Of a DNA stretch of 64,000 bases, positions 25,887-38,000 are shown one piece after another. Origin of the DNA: Guyanagaster necrorhizus (lineage: Eukaryota; Basidiomycota; Agaricomycetes; Agaricales; Physalacriaceae); contig NW_025064902.1 of NCBI RefSeq assembly GCF_019112545.1, positions 24,399 through 88,398 of the forward strand. Reading direction: 5' to 3'. Made by a program: the position numbers and the translations under genes. Each line of letters begins with the position of its first letter. The stretch's first letter is position 1. A model generated the notes under the pieces. The model saw only the letters and a program-made list of their open reading frames with translations, was not told the origin of the DNA and made no database searches.

Positions 25887-26278
25887 ATCGCGGAGGTGAT
25901 GCCAGTAATGGACTTCGTCGGGACTAGGAACGGTTTTTTTTGATACCTTTCACTGCCTATTCATGACTTATTGATTTTTACGACATAGATTTGACAATGA
26001 AAGTATCAGTTGTTATACACCAGTAACAATCTTATTGTTTTGACGTTTTAGGGTCATCTGGACGCACTTGTTACCAACAACAATTAAAATGATGCTATAG
26101 AAGCAAAAAGACATATGGACATATATGTAAAAAGAATGAGGGCAACCCATTAAGAAGGAGAATCAAGGGTGGGTTGAATGGGAGGATCATACAATATGCT
26201 AAACTAACCATGAATCACAGTACAATACGAAGGAAACCAAAGGAGTGTATAAAAAATTGATGCGGTAAGTAAACAGAA
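25887..26278. other. Convergent 3' flanks, no gene
   Basis: AT-rich 3' sequence shared by the RhoGEF (+) and the DUF6593-like gene (-). No other feature seen. Confidence 0.5.
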
Positions 26279-27213
26279 TCAAGACAGCTTATCCCATCCT
26301 TCGAGGATGGCCGTGGTGGCGACGATCCATGATTCCATCCATAAGCCTCGTTCAGCGATGTAGATAGGGTATGTCTCGTCCTGAAAATGGAACATCAGAG
26401 CGACAACCAGCCATTTCCATTTGCGCCACTTACGTTGTATTCACCGTCCCTTTGGACGAAACGCGCTGTTGTAGCAATGGGATGCTTGGAGTCCTTGCAG
26501 TACAGCACACGGAAAGACGAGTCTGGGAAGACGGGATTTGAGCCTTCCAAGATCACTTTCCATTTATACTCCAAGCCGTCCGGTCCTATGAAGATACGGC
26601 TCGGTGTTCTAGAGGAAGGTTCAGATGGATGATCCGAAATATGAGCGCCGGTGGAGACCTACGCCGATGCACTGGGGCCTGGAAGTCAGCATTCCATGAC
26701 ACGAGGTGGAACAATAAGAGATAACGTACAAGGACCCGCCCTTTTTGAGCATCTCCTTGAACATGCCAGACTTGGTGCCGATGGACATTCTGGTGTGTGG
26801 GTATCAGTCGAGTGTTAGTAGCGTAAAGGTATGAAGCTTACCTGCTCTTATCCACGTTCCGACCGGATTCCCAGAGGACGCGTGCGACTTCCTCAGCGCC
26901 TTTGGTGACAGATCCGTTCCTGACGAGCAGTGCGCTCCCACGTTCTGTGACCGTATAGAGGATAGCACGGTCTACTGAGTCCTTGTTGATGAATTGGACC
27001 TATACAGTGTTGTACCTTAGCGACGAAGGGAAGAAAAATGTCAAGGCTAGGACTCACTGTTCGACCTTCGGGACCAGGAAGAGCGCGCGTCCTCCATAGA
27101 CGCTTCACATAGTGATCTGGCATGATATTTGAGTCGGATTCCTGGTCGTATTCTGAGCCGTTGCCAAATTCTCTAGAGCGGATAACGAAGCTGCCGGGAG
27201 GAGTGAAAACCAT
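26279..27213 (-). CDS. DUF6593-like hypothetical protein
   Basis: Five exons on the minus strand: 27213-27058, 26999-26842, 26789-26730, 26608-26434, 26380-26279 (651 nt, 216 aa). The start is MVFTPPGSFVIRSREFGNG. Exon 2 carries FINKDSVDRAILYTVTERG, then GSALLVRNGSVTKGAEEVA. Exon 4 begins after a pyrimidine-rich acceptor and gives TPSRIFIGPDGLEYKWKV, followed by VLYCKDSKHPIATTARF and VQRDGEY. The last exon ends in ATTAILEGWDKLS. The beta-rich layout with a central 'Y-x-W' strand and a closing 'xxxA.F' strand resembles Agaricomycete DUF6593 proteins, whose role is unknown. Two earlier candidate acceptors in intron 3 (26689-26641 area) run into stops in frame, so the TCTAG acceptor at 26610-26609 was chosen. 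Membership of DUF6593 is an inference; the gene model is firmer. Confidence 0.72.
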
Positions 27214-27867
27214 GGTGGGAGGGTATTGATGTTGGTGGAAGGTAGTGGTGGGCGGTGAAATGGAGAAGAAGAATATTATGCACCAGGGTCAGCCGCCATC
27301 ACGTAACATTGCAAATTGCGAGTAGACAGGAGGCAGGAGGCGGATGATGGCCGGAAGCGGTACAGGAGGCGGCGGACATTTGCCCTGTGCGGCCTGATGG
27401 CTCACGTTACATCGTTAACGTTGTATTAGACTACCGATGACGGATTCCCAGTACTTGAACTCCCTGGTGGTTTTTATAATGGGTCCGTTATCTTCCCAGC
27501 GAAAATCAGGTATCTCACGCACCTCCAGACAATTGGAAGTCTTGAGCGCAAGTTGGGTAGGTAAAATGAAGACTTGCTCGACAGAAATAGTACTGAACAT
27601 TGTCTTAATGAAGACCATATGCAGCAAAGTAATGTGACTCATGAATACCGTCGCAAATTGAAAAGTGTGGAGTCTTCCTGTACTTTGAGCCTTCGAGGTC
27701 CTTGTTGCCGACCCGAGGACAATCCGAGAACGCGGCGAAGTTTACCGTTTTACATTTGCTTTGACACATGTAGGCGGCCTAGGACACGCAAGTCAACCAA
27801 TAGACAGTAACTGCCAGCTGCGGCAGCTCACCGCGTCAAATTACGGTCCGAAGAACACAGTCTCTGC
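27214..27867. other. Intergenic, no supported gene
   Basis: Upstream flank of the DUF6593-like gene. No coding signal recognised. Confidence 0.4.
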
Positions 27868-28340
27868 CTACACACGTGCAGGTACTAGGGAGTATCCCGC
27901 CCTTTTGGTTCGCGAGAAGGGCACGAACTCCACATAGAAACCGATGTCGGTCAAGGAATACTGATCACCCTGGAGAGACAACAGGGCCGTTTTAGACACG
28001 CGTTTGGCGCAGTTTGATAGAAGCACGGAGATTTTGACGGCATGTCAGGTCTGAGGCCTCGGTGACAAGGCGCGTGGCCCGCTTCCGTGCTGGCATAGCG
28101 ATTTTGTAGAGTAACTCAAGAGGAATGGAAACGAAAAAAAAATCTTTTCTTCAGGGTGTGCGACTGTCGGGCGTCGCCTGCGTCAGATATTCTGGATTGG
28201 GGTGACCGTTGATGACAGTACACAGACATTTTCTTTCAAGTTGAATGTCGGCAGAAGAGGGCTTCTTCCACGCGATTTTTTGGATTTTTCCATTGTCAAT
28301 GGACAAGTGATGCACATGAACACCGTTAGGCAAATCTATA
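27868..28340 (-). pseudogene. Unrecognised coding-like remnant
   Basis: Minus-strand frames here read like exons. One is LPNGVHVHHLSIDNGKIQKI (28333 downwards). A second, after a CTCTCCAG acceptor at about 27972, reads GDQYSLTDIGFYVEFVPFSR and ends at the TAG at 27868-27870. The short block DIGFYVE has a look-alike (DIGFLVE) on the minus strand near 42930-42970. No start, no complete splice chain and no known domain could be established, so it may be a decayed gene. No function is proposed. Confidence 0.25.
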
Positions 28341-28544
28341 ACGGTGTGCGCTGAGGACTGCTCACATAAAGATAATCAAAAACAAGCTTGTAAGTTGAAT
28401 TCTAAGTCAATTCGGATTATGCCGAAACTCCGGTTCAATTGAGCAACCAAGGTTCTTTTCTTCCTCGCTATGACTCCCTTGGTTAAAAACGAAGTCTTGA
28501 AGGAAAACATGCCTCAGCCAAGCCAGCATCTACTGATTGTCGGA

Positions 28545-28866
28545 CATATATTAATCAGTACTCTTAAATATCCATAAGTCCCTAATTTTAATATGGTTGC
28601 AGCCAATATAATCGAACCTGCTAAAGGTGAGTCTGCATGAGCTTTTGGCAACCATATTATAAAAGGATACAAAGGAGTCTTCACAGCTAATGCAATGAAA
28701 AATCCCACTCATAAAAGGATTTGAAAGTCTAAAGAAATTTCATATAAAGATAATACTTGGAAGTCCATATAACTATTTATAAGAAGTATACTCAATAACA
28801 TTGGTAAACTACCTGCTAGAGTATATAGGAAAAATAAACTAGCTGATCTGAATCTATCCCTACCAA
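28545..28866 (-). pseudogene. nad4: NUMT: fragment of mitochondrial nad4
   Basis: About 107 codons on the minus strand encode the core of NADH dehydrogenase subunit 4: RDRFRSASLFFLYTLAGSLP, then membrane helices, [40 protein letters not shown] and [16 protein letters not shown] with the preceding WLPKA is diagnostic of ND4. One in-frame TGA (28709-28711) falls where Trp is expected, so the sequence reads through only with the mitochondrial code. Base composition is about 35% GC, far below the flanks. Both ends stop abruptly in non-mitochondrial sequence. It therefore is a nuclear copy of mitochondrial DNA, not expressed as ND4. No frameshift is seen, suggesting a recent transfer. Confidence 0.88.
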
Positions 28867-30323
28867 AGCAATGATTTCATGACTTTCTGCAATTAGTTTG
28901 TAAAATCTCACCTCTGGCTGTTTCATTATTATTCAAGTTCTTGTTGATGGTTGCAGCTTGATGCTAACTTATAAGCTGTACTGTGGATGGTGATTGCTGA
29001 GTTTGAACTCACAGTCATGATCGATCGGTGACCATAAGTCGGGCCTGTCGGGACTCGGGATTCGGCGCGCAGCTGACACGTGGTCTGAATGATTTTCACT
29101 GTTGACCGTACCAGCCAACACCAAGACCACAAACTATCAGTTCCATACTTCCTTAGGACGCGCTAATTTTTCCATGGGAAGAACTCCAAAGGGTTTTTAT
29201 GGACCGCTAAGCGTTGAAACAGGTACTGATAACCGAATCCCTCGACCTTACAAGTATCACAGGCAACGGGCCTCGACTGAACGCATTTCCGTTAACTTGG
29301 ACTCAGCACCATGTCATCTTTGTCATGGATCGCTGACTTTTCCTCTGGTTCGAAGGAGACAAGAGCCTTCCCATCGTTCTGATGCACAAATTTTTCTTTT
29401 TTTTAAGGGGGGGGGCGTGTTCTTATGGAATCTGTTGAAGGAATATCTCAGGCAAGAAGAACTCTCCTTCCGCCTGCTCCGATCTGCAGCCAGCGTTTCC
29501 TCCCTGCAGCACTGTCGATGGTTTTGCTTTTTAGAAAAGACGGACATGCTATCTTCAATGTTGCTCCCTGATCACCGAAAGGACTACTTGCTTCATCTTT
29601 ACAGTGGACGGCGCGTGGTATATTCAACTCTACCCCAGAATTAAGACGGCGATGCGTATCAGCAAGCACTGCCCAATGCTGCGGCTGCAGGGGACCCAAT
29701 ACTCGATTACAAAACGTACGCTGAGAGCTGTGATTGTACCCTCGTTAGATGAAACTAATTTAGCTACATGACCTTTCGTTTCACAACGTTGTCCAAAGCC
29801 TTTGGAGGCCGTCTCTACGTAACAATTATCGAATTATCGATATCGTTTCGGATGCATACGGTATGGGCATGTGAGCCATAATCACGTTCGCCTTCTAATT
29901 CTCACCTCTACTGAATGTCTAGAATCCGTCTGAACGTATGAAGGCTGGTGGATACGGCAATCACATGATAAGTAGTAAAGTGCTGTATTCCAGTGTTCTG
30001 ACACGAAAATCATTATGCCGTGCTTTTCAGTGACTACACGCTATGCAGCTTACGCCGCATAATCCAGACCTGTTCTACTTCCTGTGAGGACTCGCTTGTT
30101 GAAAGAGAGAGTACCTAACAACTTGAAGGTAAGCTGCCATCATGGCCACCATCAATCAAATACTTCTTTTCGGGAGCGCTAATCTCTGCCGTCAAATACT
30201 GGAGACGCGAAACGTCACTATCGTGGGTTTTCTGTTTCAGGTTTCAAGCTTCACTATAATTGTAACGTCTTTTCACACTACGACTCGGACAGCACCCCGT
30301 CTTTTCTTACTCCACGTATTTCG
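28867..30323. other. Intergenic between NUMT and GH76 remnant
   Basis: No supported gene. A 180-codon plus-strand ORF at 29102-29644 shows no motif and is crossed by a T/G homopolymer run near 29395-29415. Confidence 0.4.
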
Positions 30324-31043
30324 ATGTTTCAAACGATCATATATCTCAGTGCTGCACTGATCGTGGTTCAAGCCCAGGACTACGCTGTCGTGGAAGGTAC
30401 GCGCCGATTCGCCATAACATTACTGGCTAACTTGAACTGCTCACAGAACTTTAGCAACTCACGGCCGTATGACAAGCGCGTATCCATTGCGCAGATTGCC
30501 ATAGACACGATTCTACCTCAGCTGGACAATGCCACAGGGGAATTCAGCGGTAACGATGGTGTGCCAGGAATTGGGTATTGGCAATCCGGGAATGTCTTTT
30601 CCGTGATGGCCATTCAAGATTGGCTCGCAGATACGACGACGAACAAAGCTCTCGTTGAAGACAACTTGGAACTGGTTTGGGGTTTATGGAGGACTATGAT
30701 CAATACGGGTGAGTTCTGCGTCGAGATGTCTGTCGGTCCTGCTAATCGACTCTGACTTTGTGCACCTAGGGTGAGCATGGTATCATGGACAAAGATCATT
30801 CGACTGACTGTTTGACTGAAGTACAATGACGATGCAATGTAAGTCTTCGGGGGTTGGACATTGGTGGTATCAGCACCTAATAATTTTTGTTAGGTGGTGG
30901 GCGCAAGCGGCAATATATGCATACAGAGCCTATGGCGTATGCGATATTTCTATCTTCTCTAACAAATGCATTCTAAGGAGCAGAATTCAGAGTGCAACGC
31001 TGCTTCAACATGCAATCGACACTTGGACTCACGTCAGCCATTA
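30324..31043 (+). pseudogene. GH76-like glycosidase, 5' half only, truncated by retroelement
   Basis: ATG at 30324 gives a signal peptide (MFQTIIYLSAALIVVQA, cut before QDYAV). The body has SRPYDKRVSIAQIAIDTILP, GIGYWQSGNVFSVMAIQDW, TTTNKALVEDNLELVWGLW. After introns come 30822-30838 (YNDDAM), 30894-30936 (WWAQAAIYAYRAYG) and 30991-31043 (LLQHAIDTWTHVSH). The YNDDAMWW block with a GYWQSGN motif is typical of secreted Agaricomycete GH76 / six-hairpin alpha-1,6-mannanase-like enzymes. After the donor GTGAGT at 31044 the sequence is retroelement A and the 3' half is absent. The first intron (expected near 30397-30446) is 50 nt and would shift the frame if removed, though its bases are open in frame; a small deletion near the donor is possible. 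Non-functional as it stands. Confidence 0.62.
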
Positions 31044-31289
31044 GTGAGTGACTCCGATGTGCCGGGTTTTGGCAAGTTCTTTGGGGACAGCTCACCTTTG
31101 GGCATCTCTTGCCCAGTTCAGCCTGTCTTGTGGGCACTTGAGTTCTTTTTGGTTCAGTTCTTTTTGTCAGTCAGAGCATGGTTAAATATTGATGTATTTG
31201 TAGAGCTATCTACAGTTGTATAATTAGTCTGGTCAACAGATGAGTCCATCTCCGAGTTCAAAAGTCCTACTGAAGAAGTCAAACCAACT

Positions 31290-33337
31290 ACTTCTTTGGC
31301 TTCTCTTTTACCTGTTCTGCCAGTTTGGCTGACGTTTTCTCCACTTCTTCTACCTTTGCCATGGTTGACTCATCTTCTTCTACCACCTTGTCGAATTTGA
31401 TCAGTAGAGCTCAGATTCGCACCTGTAACCACTTTGGTTTGTTCTTCTTTGGGTAATCCTTCCTGAGATAGCCCTTCTCTCCACATCCGAAGCACTTTCT
31501 TTCATGCTTCATCCTATCAATGTCTATCAGCTGCCCTTGGCCACCAAAGGTAGTACCAGTGGTGGTCTTCTCATTGCTAGTGTTGTTGGTGGAGTTAGTG
31601 CTGGTGTTGGCATTGGAGGTGGCAGTCTTAGTGGTGGTTTGGTTTCTGTTGCATTGGTTCTTGGCAGCTGCATTGGCCTGTTTGAGGTGGAAGTTGTAGT
31701 CCATCCACAGGACCCACCATTTCCATTTAGCATAGGTGGTGGGAGCATCATTGTCACTCTTCATGATGGTGCTCTTCACCATGCTTCTGATTGCCTTTTT
31801 GACTTGGTTGAATATGATCTGTTCATTGTTGTATAATCCAGCCCTGTATGCCAGGTCTTCAAATTCTTGGAAGAACTCCAGAGCATTCTTATATGTGAAT
31901 TGCTGGAGTCCTTCCCATTTTGTCTCTAGCAGCCAGGCTTCAGCTACTTCTCAGAATTGTCCCCAGACTGTGTGTTTGAAGTCTGGGTATGATGGGTACC
32001 TCCAGTGTTTGCAGATCAGATCATAGAAGTGGGGTGTTGGAGGTTCCACCAGGTCTGGGCAGCTCCCCTGAATTGGGAGGGACAGAAAAAGATTTGGTGG
32101 AGGCTGAACCTCTGGGTGTTCATGGTGAAGTGCAATGAGAACACTTCAAAATACATCTCACAGTTGTTGAAGAACCAAGAGAGATCATTGCTGGCACCCT
32201 TAAAATACTTGGGTGTTTCAATGATCTGAGATTTCAAATTGTTTCAGGGGTCCATAGAGGTGGGTTGCCATCCAGGTGAGATGTCTGGAGGTGGCATTCT
32301 TATAGTTGGAGGGAGTGTCAGGGTTGTTGATTGAGGGAGAGATCAGAGGAGCCAGCTGTGATGTGGTTCAACTGATGGTGGTGCTGTTGGTACTATGAGT
32401 ACAGCTGGTAGTTCTGAGAGATCATTTTGGGTGGCATGTGGACTGAGACCTGTGGCCCAGGGATTTGGCATTGCAAGCTGAGGTGGTGGACTGACTGGCA
32501 AAGGTTGTTGCTCTCACATTGATTTGTAGGGGCTGGATTCAGGTTGGTGATAGTTGGGATAGGTTTTATTGAAAAGATAGATTACCTGTTGGTTAATTAA
32601 ATAATAGAATGTATGGTTTTGCTCCTCTTCAGGAGCAGCCTCATATAACTTTCCCATGTCTGTTGCTTTCCAGCTGGTCTCTCTCCTGAGAGTTGATCAG
32701 CTTTCCTGCCAAATTCTTTCATACTCCTCATTGAGTACTGCCTCTTTTTCAAAGGGGTTGAGCATAGACCCTATGTCTGTCAAGCACAAGCTCATAGCTT
32801 GTGAGCTTGGAGTCTAGGCTCTGGTCTGAGCCTGGGTTCTGAAAGTGATTCCAGAAGATCTTTCATGTTGCTGAGGTATGTGGTTTGCATCTCTTCAGCT
32901 GAGGTTCACTCTGGTTTAGGAATTGGTGTTGATGGTTGCAAGATATCTCTTGAGCATTCCAGAGGCATTCCTGTCATGATAAACAAGTTTGAAAAAGGGA
33001 GAGTCTCCTCTGTTTCTAATTCAAGCATGTTCATAGGGTTTATTAGGGGACATGGAAAAATATGAGAGGCTGATGCTTGTCAGACTTTATTGAGAGTCAG
33101 GTCAGGGGATAAGGATATATGGGAGGGTTGGGAGGATCTGACTCTGGATGTAACCTGATTCATTGAGCCAGCTGGAGTCATAGGAAGGGGTTCAGGAAAG
33201 GTGGATGAGGGAGGAGCTGCATAGGATGTAAACAGATTCTTGATCCAACTGAGAAACCTGGTTGATTTCTTCAATGTCCAGGATCTGGCTCTGGCTGATG
33301 CAGATGAAGGTGGAATTTGAATTTGTGATAACATCAT
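31290..33337 (-). pseudogene. Element A gag remnant
   Basis: Starts MMLSQIQIPPSSASARARSW. It contains a gag core (YFKGASNDLSWFFNNCEMYF at 32237-32016) and a nucleocapsid-like block RKCFGCGEKGYL in which the knuckle His and last Cys are replaced by Tyr. It ends near 31290. Frames change between blocks, so indels as well as nonsense are present. Confidence 0.55.
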
Positions 33338-33338
33338 A

Positions 33339-33563
33339 TTAGCTGAGGAGGAGGAAGATGGTGGGTCTGTGGGGGGTTTGGGGAATGCTTTGGTGATAGT
33401 GGATGTCTATCAAGTGTGTGATAAGAGGGAGAAGATATAAAAACAGGCTGACCAGAATGATTGTCTCAATCAGCAAGACAGTAATGATAATTGTGTATAG
33501 GAGTTCAGTTTGCATGGCTTGCTCAGCACCAATGATGGTTACTGAGAGAGAGTGGAGTGTCAA
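33339..33563 (-). CDS. Element A ORF1: small membrane protein upstream of gag
   Basis: 74 codons, MTLHSLSVTIIGAEQAMQTE then a long hydrophobic stretch (LLYTIIITVLLIETIILVSL) and LYLLPLITHLIDIHYHQSI. It begins just inside the PBS and stops 1 nt before the gag-like ATG at 33337. Sequence identity to ORF1 of elements B, C and D is not evident, but position and membrane character match. Function unknown. Confidence 0.45.
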   Translation of the reverse strand: MTLHSLSVTIIGAEQAMQTELLYTIIITVLLIETIILVSLFLYLLPLITHLIDIHYHQSIPQTPHRPTIFLLLS

Positions 33564-33575
33564 GCTTTAGACTAA
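33563..33575 (-). promoter_or_regulatory. Element A primer-binding site (self-priming type)
   Basis: TTAGTCTAAAGCT (minus) directly inside the 5' LTR. It pairs with the predicted RNA 5' end AGCTTTGGACTAA at 33750-33738 (12 Watson-Crick pairs plus one U-G). That start is 34 nt after the TATA-like TATTTAAG (33784-33777). Confidence 0.65.
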
Positions 33576-34336
33576 TTATCAGCAACTGACTTACAAACAA
33601 GATCAAATAACATCTAGCTGTCTTGTGTTTGGACAATCACCAATGAATGTGTAAGTCTTGGTTGCAGAGGATCAATGTATAGCTAAGCAACTAGTTTGGA
33701 GTGGAGAGTTCATGTGTAGATCAGAATAGATTAGACTTTAGTCCAAAGCTGAGGTTTTACTCTCTATCTGTCACTACTTAAATACTGTAGTTACTGTGTC
33801 TAATAATAGTTATATAGTTCATGTCTATCCTGTATCTATGCTGTAACCTGTAGGAGCCCTCACAATAGTCTTGCATCTTGTCAGTCAGTGTAGTGCCATG
33901 CTGGTGTGGTGTTGCTATGATGCATTAGTGGTATAGAAGTGATCCAGTGTGCTTGGCAATTGCTGGCATAGTTATGGGAAAGTGAAAAAGTTTTGAAATC
34001 TTAACAGCAGCACTTCACCACCTTTTGTCATGAATAATGTTTCTGTATCCAACTGCTTCAGAAACTATTCACAAGTTCTCATTTTTTCATGATGGAGGCT
34101 GTGACTGTCCTTGCTAAAAAACAAGGGCAATCATATCTTGGATCCCATTCTTGATGACTTTCCTGACTCTTCCACTCATATCTCTATTTCCACTGATCTG
34201 ACCTCAGCAGTCAATTTTGCATCACACAGTGTCTCTTATCTCATCTCTGTTGACACATAGATGCCCAAGAAACATCATATTTTCTCTATAGAACACTTTA
34301 AGTTGCTTATTAAGCAAGTAAAGTGGAGATATTAAC

Positions 34337-34868
34337 TGTTAAGCCCAAATTCCACATGACCAATAACACATGATAAATGACCACTACCTCACACTTTGGG
34401 TAAAATGATTAAGTCCACTGATGCATTGTTGGTGCTGTGTAGTCAAGACATTTGCAAGTTGCTTGAGATAAGATGGTGAAAAATAAACTTTAGCTTGAAG
34501 CTGGAGTTACTACAGTGAGAGCTACACTACTTATATACTAAATCATTATTGCTCTAAGAATATAACTGCCTAATTGTCCTTGCTGGTGCTGTATAGCATT
34601 TTGTCCAGCATTGCTAAGCTATCTACAAAAGAGTATTATCAGCTGTTGAGCTGTTACTGCTGTTACTGCTGTGCAATGATAAAAGAGATGCTTCTGTCAT
34701 TGTGCTGCTGTGAGACTCACAGCAGCATAGTAGAATCTGGGTGGTGCTGTTGACTAAACACTCTCATGGTTCTAAGTGCCCAGGTCTAGGCACTCTGACT
34801 AAGCAGAAATAGAGGTCAATCTCAAATAAATCAAGGAAAAAAAAAAGAAAATAGAAAAAATTGTAACA
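34337..34868 (-). repeat. Element B 3' LTR
   Basis: 532 bp, TGTTAAGC...TTGTAACA on the plus strand, pair of 42359-42890. Confidence 0.85.
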
Positions 34869-35093
34869 TTATCCCCTTCTTAAGATCATCATCCCAATAG
34901 CTAATTTAAAGATAAGTCTGCTGGTCTTGTTGCAGTATTCATAGTCTTTTCTGGTGTCTTGTGGATAATATATCCTCTGCTAGCACCAGCACAATATCTT
35001 GTTCCAGTCATGATATGTCATTAACATGCCTTTTGCAGGCATTGGCAGTAATCTTCCTCTGCCATCATCAATTCATTTGCCATTCATAGTTGT

Positions 35094-38000
35094 GGATGGC
35101 TTCTTTGGCATCCATATACTTTTTGTTGATCCATTGATTTGATTCTGGGCCATATTCTTTCTAGCTGACTAGATAGTCAATGGTTGTTTTCATGCCTCTA
35201 CCTTGTGCCTTTACTTTTTGTAATTTATAGTTGAGTATTTCATCGATTTTATAGTGTTTCTCATTGTTGATGAGTTCTGGTGGCAGTGTGAGTGGTTGTT
35301 CTTGATTTGAAAAGGCTGGTGCAATATATGGTGTTAACAATGCCTCATTGAAGACATCATGAACCTTCCAAGTTGCTGGTAGTCACAACTTGTATATGGA
35401 GTTGCTGATTTTGGCAAGAAAGTGAATAGTCCCATTTGTTTGTCTGTCAACTTCTGTTTCAGATAGAAAAGATAGAGATTCATTGTATCCAACCAGATCT
35501 TGTTATTGATTGAGTATTCATATGCCAGCCTTCAATGTTTGTTATACTATTTTTTCATGATGGAAGCAGTCTTTTTGAGAGCTGTCTTTATTTCATGATG
35601 GATCTTTGCCATTTCATTGGCAAAGTCTGTTGATGCTGGCATTGTTGTGTGTTTTTGCTTGCTTTGGACAACAAAAGGATGTTGTCTATAGTTTACAAAA
35701 AACAGTGTCTTGTCTGTTGCTGAGTGAATCCTATTATTATATTAGAATGTGGCTAATGCAAGCCATTCTGTCCAGTCATCTTGGTGATAATTGATGAAAA
35801 GTTGGAGATACTTTTTAACTTCTTGATTTACCTGCTCTGTTTAGCCATTTATCTGAGAGTGATATACTGTTGAGGAGTTGATACAGGTTGTCTAAGAACT
35901 TGGAGAAGAATTGTGGGCTCCTGTCCAAAATCACTACTTGAGGCATGCTATACTTTGCATAAACCTCATCTCACAGGATTTTTGTCTATCCTTCTGATGT
36001 TAACTCTGTCAAACAGGCAATCAGAATGATCACCTTTAAGAAGCAATTGACTATGATGATGATTGCATCATAGCCATCACTTTCAGGAAGTCTAGTTATC
36101 ATATCCACCAAGATGTGAGTCTATAGTGATAAAGAGATCTCATTTGGATGAAGTGAGACTGCTCATGATTGTGTTGAGGTTTGCTGCACTGGCAAACCTC
36201 ACAGGCCTTGACATATCAGGTGATATCATAGTCTATCTTGGGCCATCAATATTCCTGTAGTACTAGCTTCTTCATTTTGGTGATACTAGAATGACCAGCT
36301 GTTGTATGATCATGGCATGTGATGATGATATCACCATAAAGCCTCTGATCTCTGAGAATATAGATCCACCTATTATAGCAAATCAATCCCTCTTCTTTCT
36401 TCAGCTCTCACTCATGATTGAGAGATGAGGCTATTCATTAATTCTATTTGTAGAGATCTCAAGTAGTGCTCTTGATATGCTTATGCATTTCCTCTTCTGT
36501 GAGCATAATCATTGCCTGGAAATGTTCTAGTCATAGGAGAACAACTCCTTTATTGTCATCTCCTTTTTGATTGTGGTCAGCTCTCTGACTGAGGAAGTCA
36601 GCCTTTTTGTTTGCTGCACCAGCCTTATGATGTAGTGTATACTTGTATTCTGATAATTTCATGACCTATTAAGCCTGTCATTGATTAAGCTTTTGTGAAA
36701 GTCAGAAGTATTGGAGGTTCTGGTGATCTGTCCAGATCTTGAAAATCTGGACTGCTTTAATGAGATAATGCTGCCATTCAGCTAGGGCAAGCATTATAGT
36801 AAGGAGTTCCTTATCATAGATCTCATAGTTGTGCTCCATAACAGTGAGTGCCTTTGACAAAAATGTGACTGGTCACTATTTGCCATCTTGTTCTTGAGAG
36901 AGGACTGCCTCAATGGTGCCCTTGCTTAAGTCTGCCTCCACTTGGAATTTTCCATCCTGAGTTGATATTGCCAGCACAACATCCTCAGCCAATTGGCATT
37001 TAAGATCATCAAATGCTGATTGCTGTGATAGTCTCCAGGTCTATAGTGCATTTCTGGTTAATTGCATTATGGATCAGACTATCTTGCTATAGTCCTGAAT
37101 GAACTATCAGTAGAAGTTGATGAAGCCAAGAAAGGATTGTAGTTTTTTCTTCTTGGTCAGCTCCAGCTATTCAGTTACCTCTACCATCTTGACAGGGTCC
37201 ATTCTCATGCTTCCTTCACTGATGATGACTTTAAGGTATTTGGTTTCTAATACCTCGAATTCACATTTCTCAGCCTTGAGGAAAAGTTGATGTTTTCTCA
37301 TCAAGACTAGTACTTGTCATACTAGTCATTGGTGTTTCTCCTTGGTTTTAGACATGATTAGAATGTCATCCAAGTAAATCATAACCTTCCCTGTGGCAAT
37401 GAGATCTTTGAAGATATCATTCATCATCCACTGGAAGGTTGCAGGCGAGTTTGTAAGTCTACAGAACATGACTGTTGGTTTGAACAACCCTTGGTTAGTT
37501 CAAAAAGTGGCCTTTCATTCATCACCTTCTTTGATGTGGACATTATTATATCCCCATCAGACATCCAACTTGATGTAGTATTTGGTGCCATGGAGTTTGT
37601 CCATCAATTCTGAGATCAATAGAAGCAGATAATGATTTTTGATTGTTATCTCATTGAGCTTCTGATAATTCTGTACTGGTCAGAGTTTTCCATCCTTCTT
37701 CTTGATGAAGAAAAAGGGAGAGGCCATCAGAGACTTTGATGGCCAAATCCTTCCACTAAATAAGTTTTCATCAAGAAACTTGTCCAGCTCCTGTTGTTCA
37801 TTATTGCCAAGTGGATAAGTCTTGCAATCCAAATTAGCATTTGTATTGGAAATCAATTTGATAGCATGATCCCAAGGTTTGGGTCAGGTAATTTGTTGAA
37901 ACTCTTTTTCTCAAATAAGTCTCAAAAGTCCCATGCCCATTCAGATACCATCTCTTCGAATGTTTTTTCTTCTTTGTTGGCATTGGCTTTCACCACCAAA

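Larger units (their letters stand above)
31044..34336 (-). mobile_element. Element A: Ty3/gypsy remnant (5' LTR, ORF1, gag, start of pol)
   Basis: Minus-strand element. The 5' LTR runs from 33577 (TATCAGCAAC) to 34336 and closes with one further base at 42896 beyond inserted element B, giving ...TTAACA. Inside are a primer-binding site (33563-33575), a small membrane ORF, degenerate gag with a damaged zinc knuckle near 31475-31520, and the first ~80 codons of pol. It stops at about 31044-31050 in the GH76 gene. Protease to integrase and the 3' LTR are missing. GC is low (~43%). Its protein sequence is distinct from the B/C/D family, but the layout is the same. Confidence 0.72.

Noticed and set aside
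28514..28708. 64-codon minus-strand ORF as a nuclear gene
   Set aside because: It is part of the mitochondrial nad4 insertion and continues upstream only by reading TGA as Trp.
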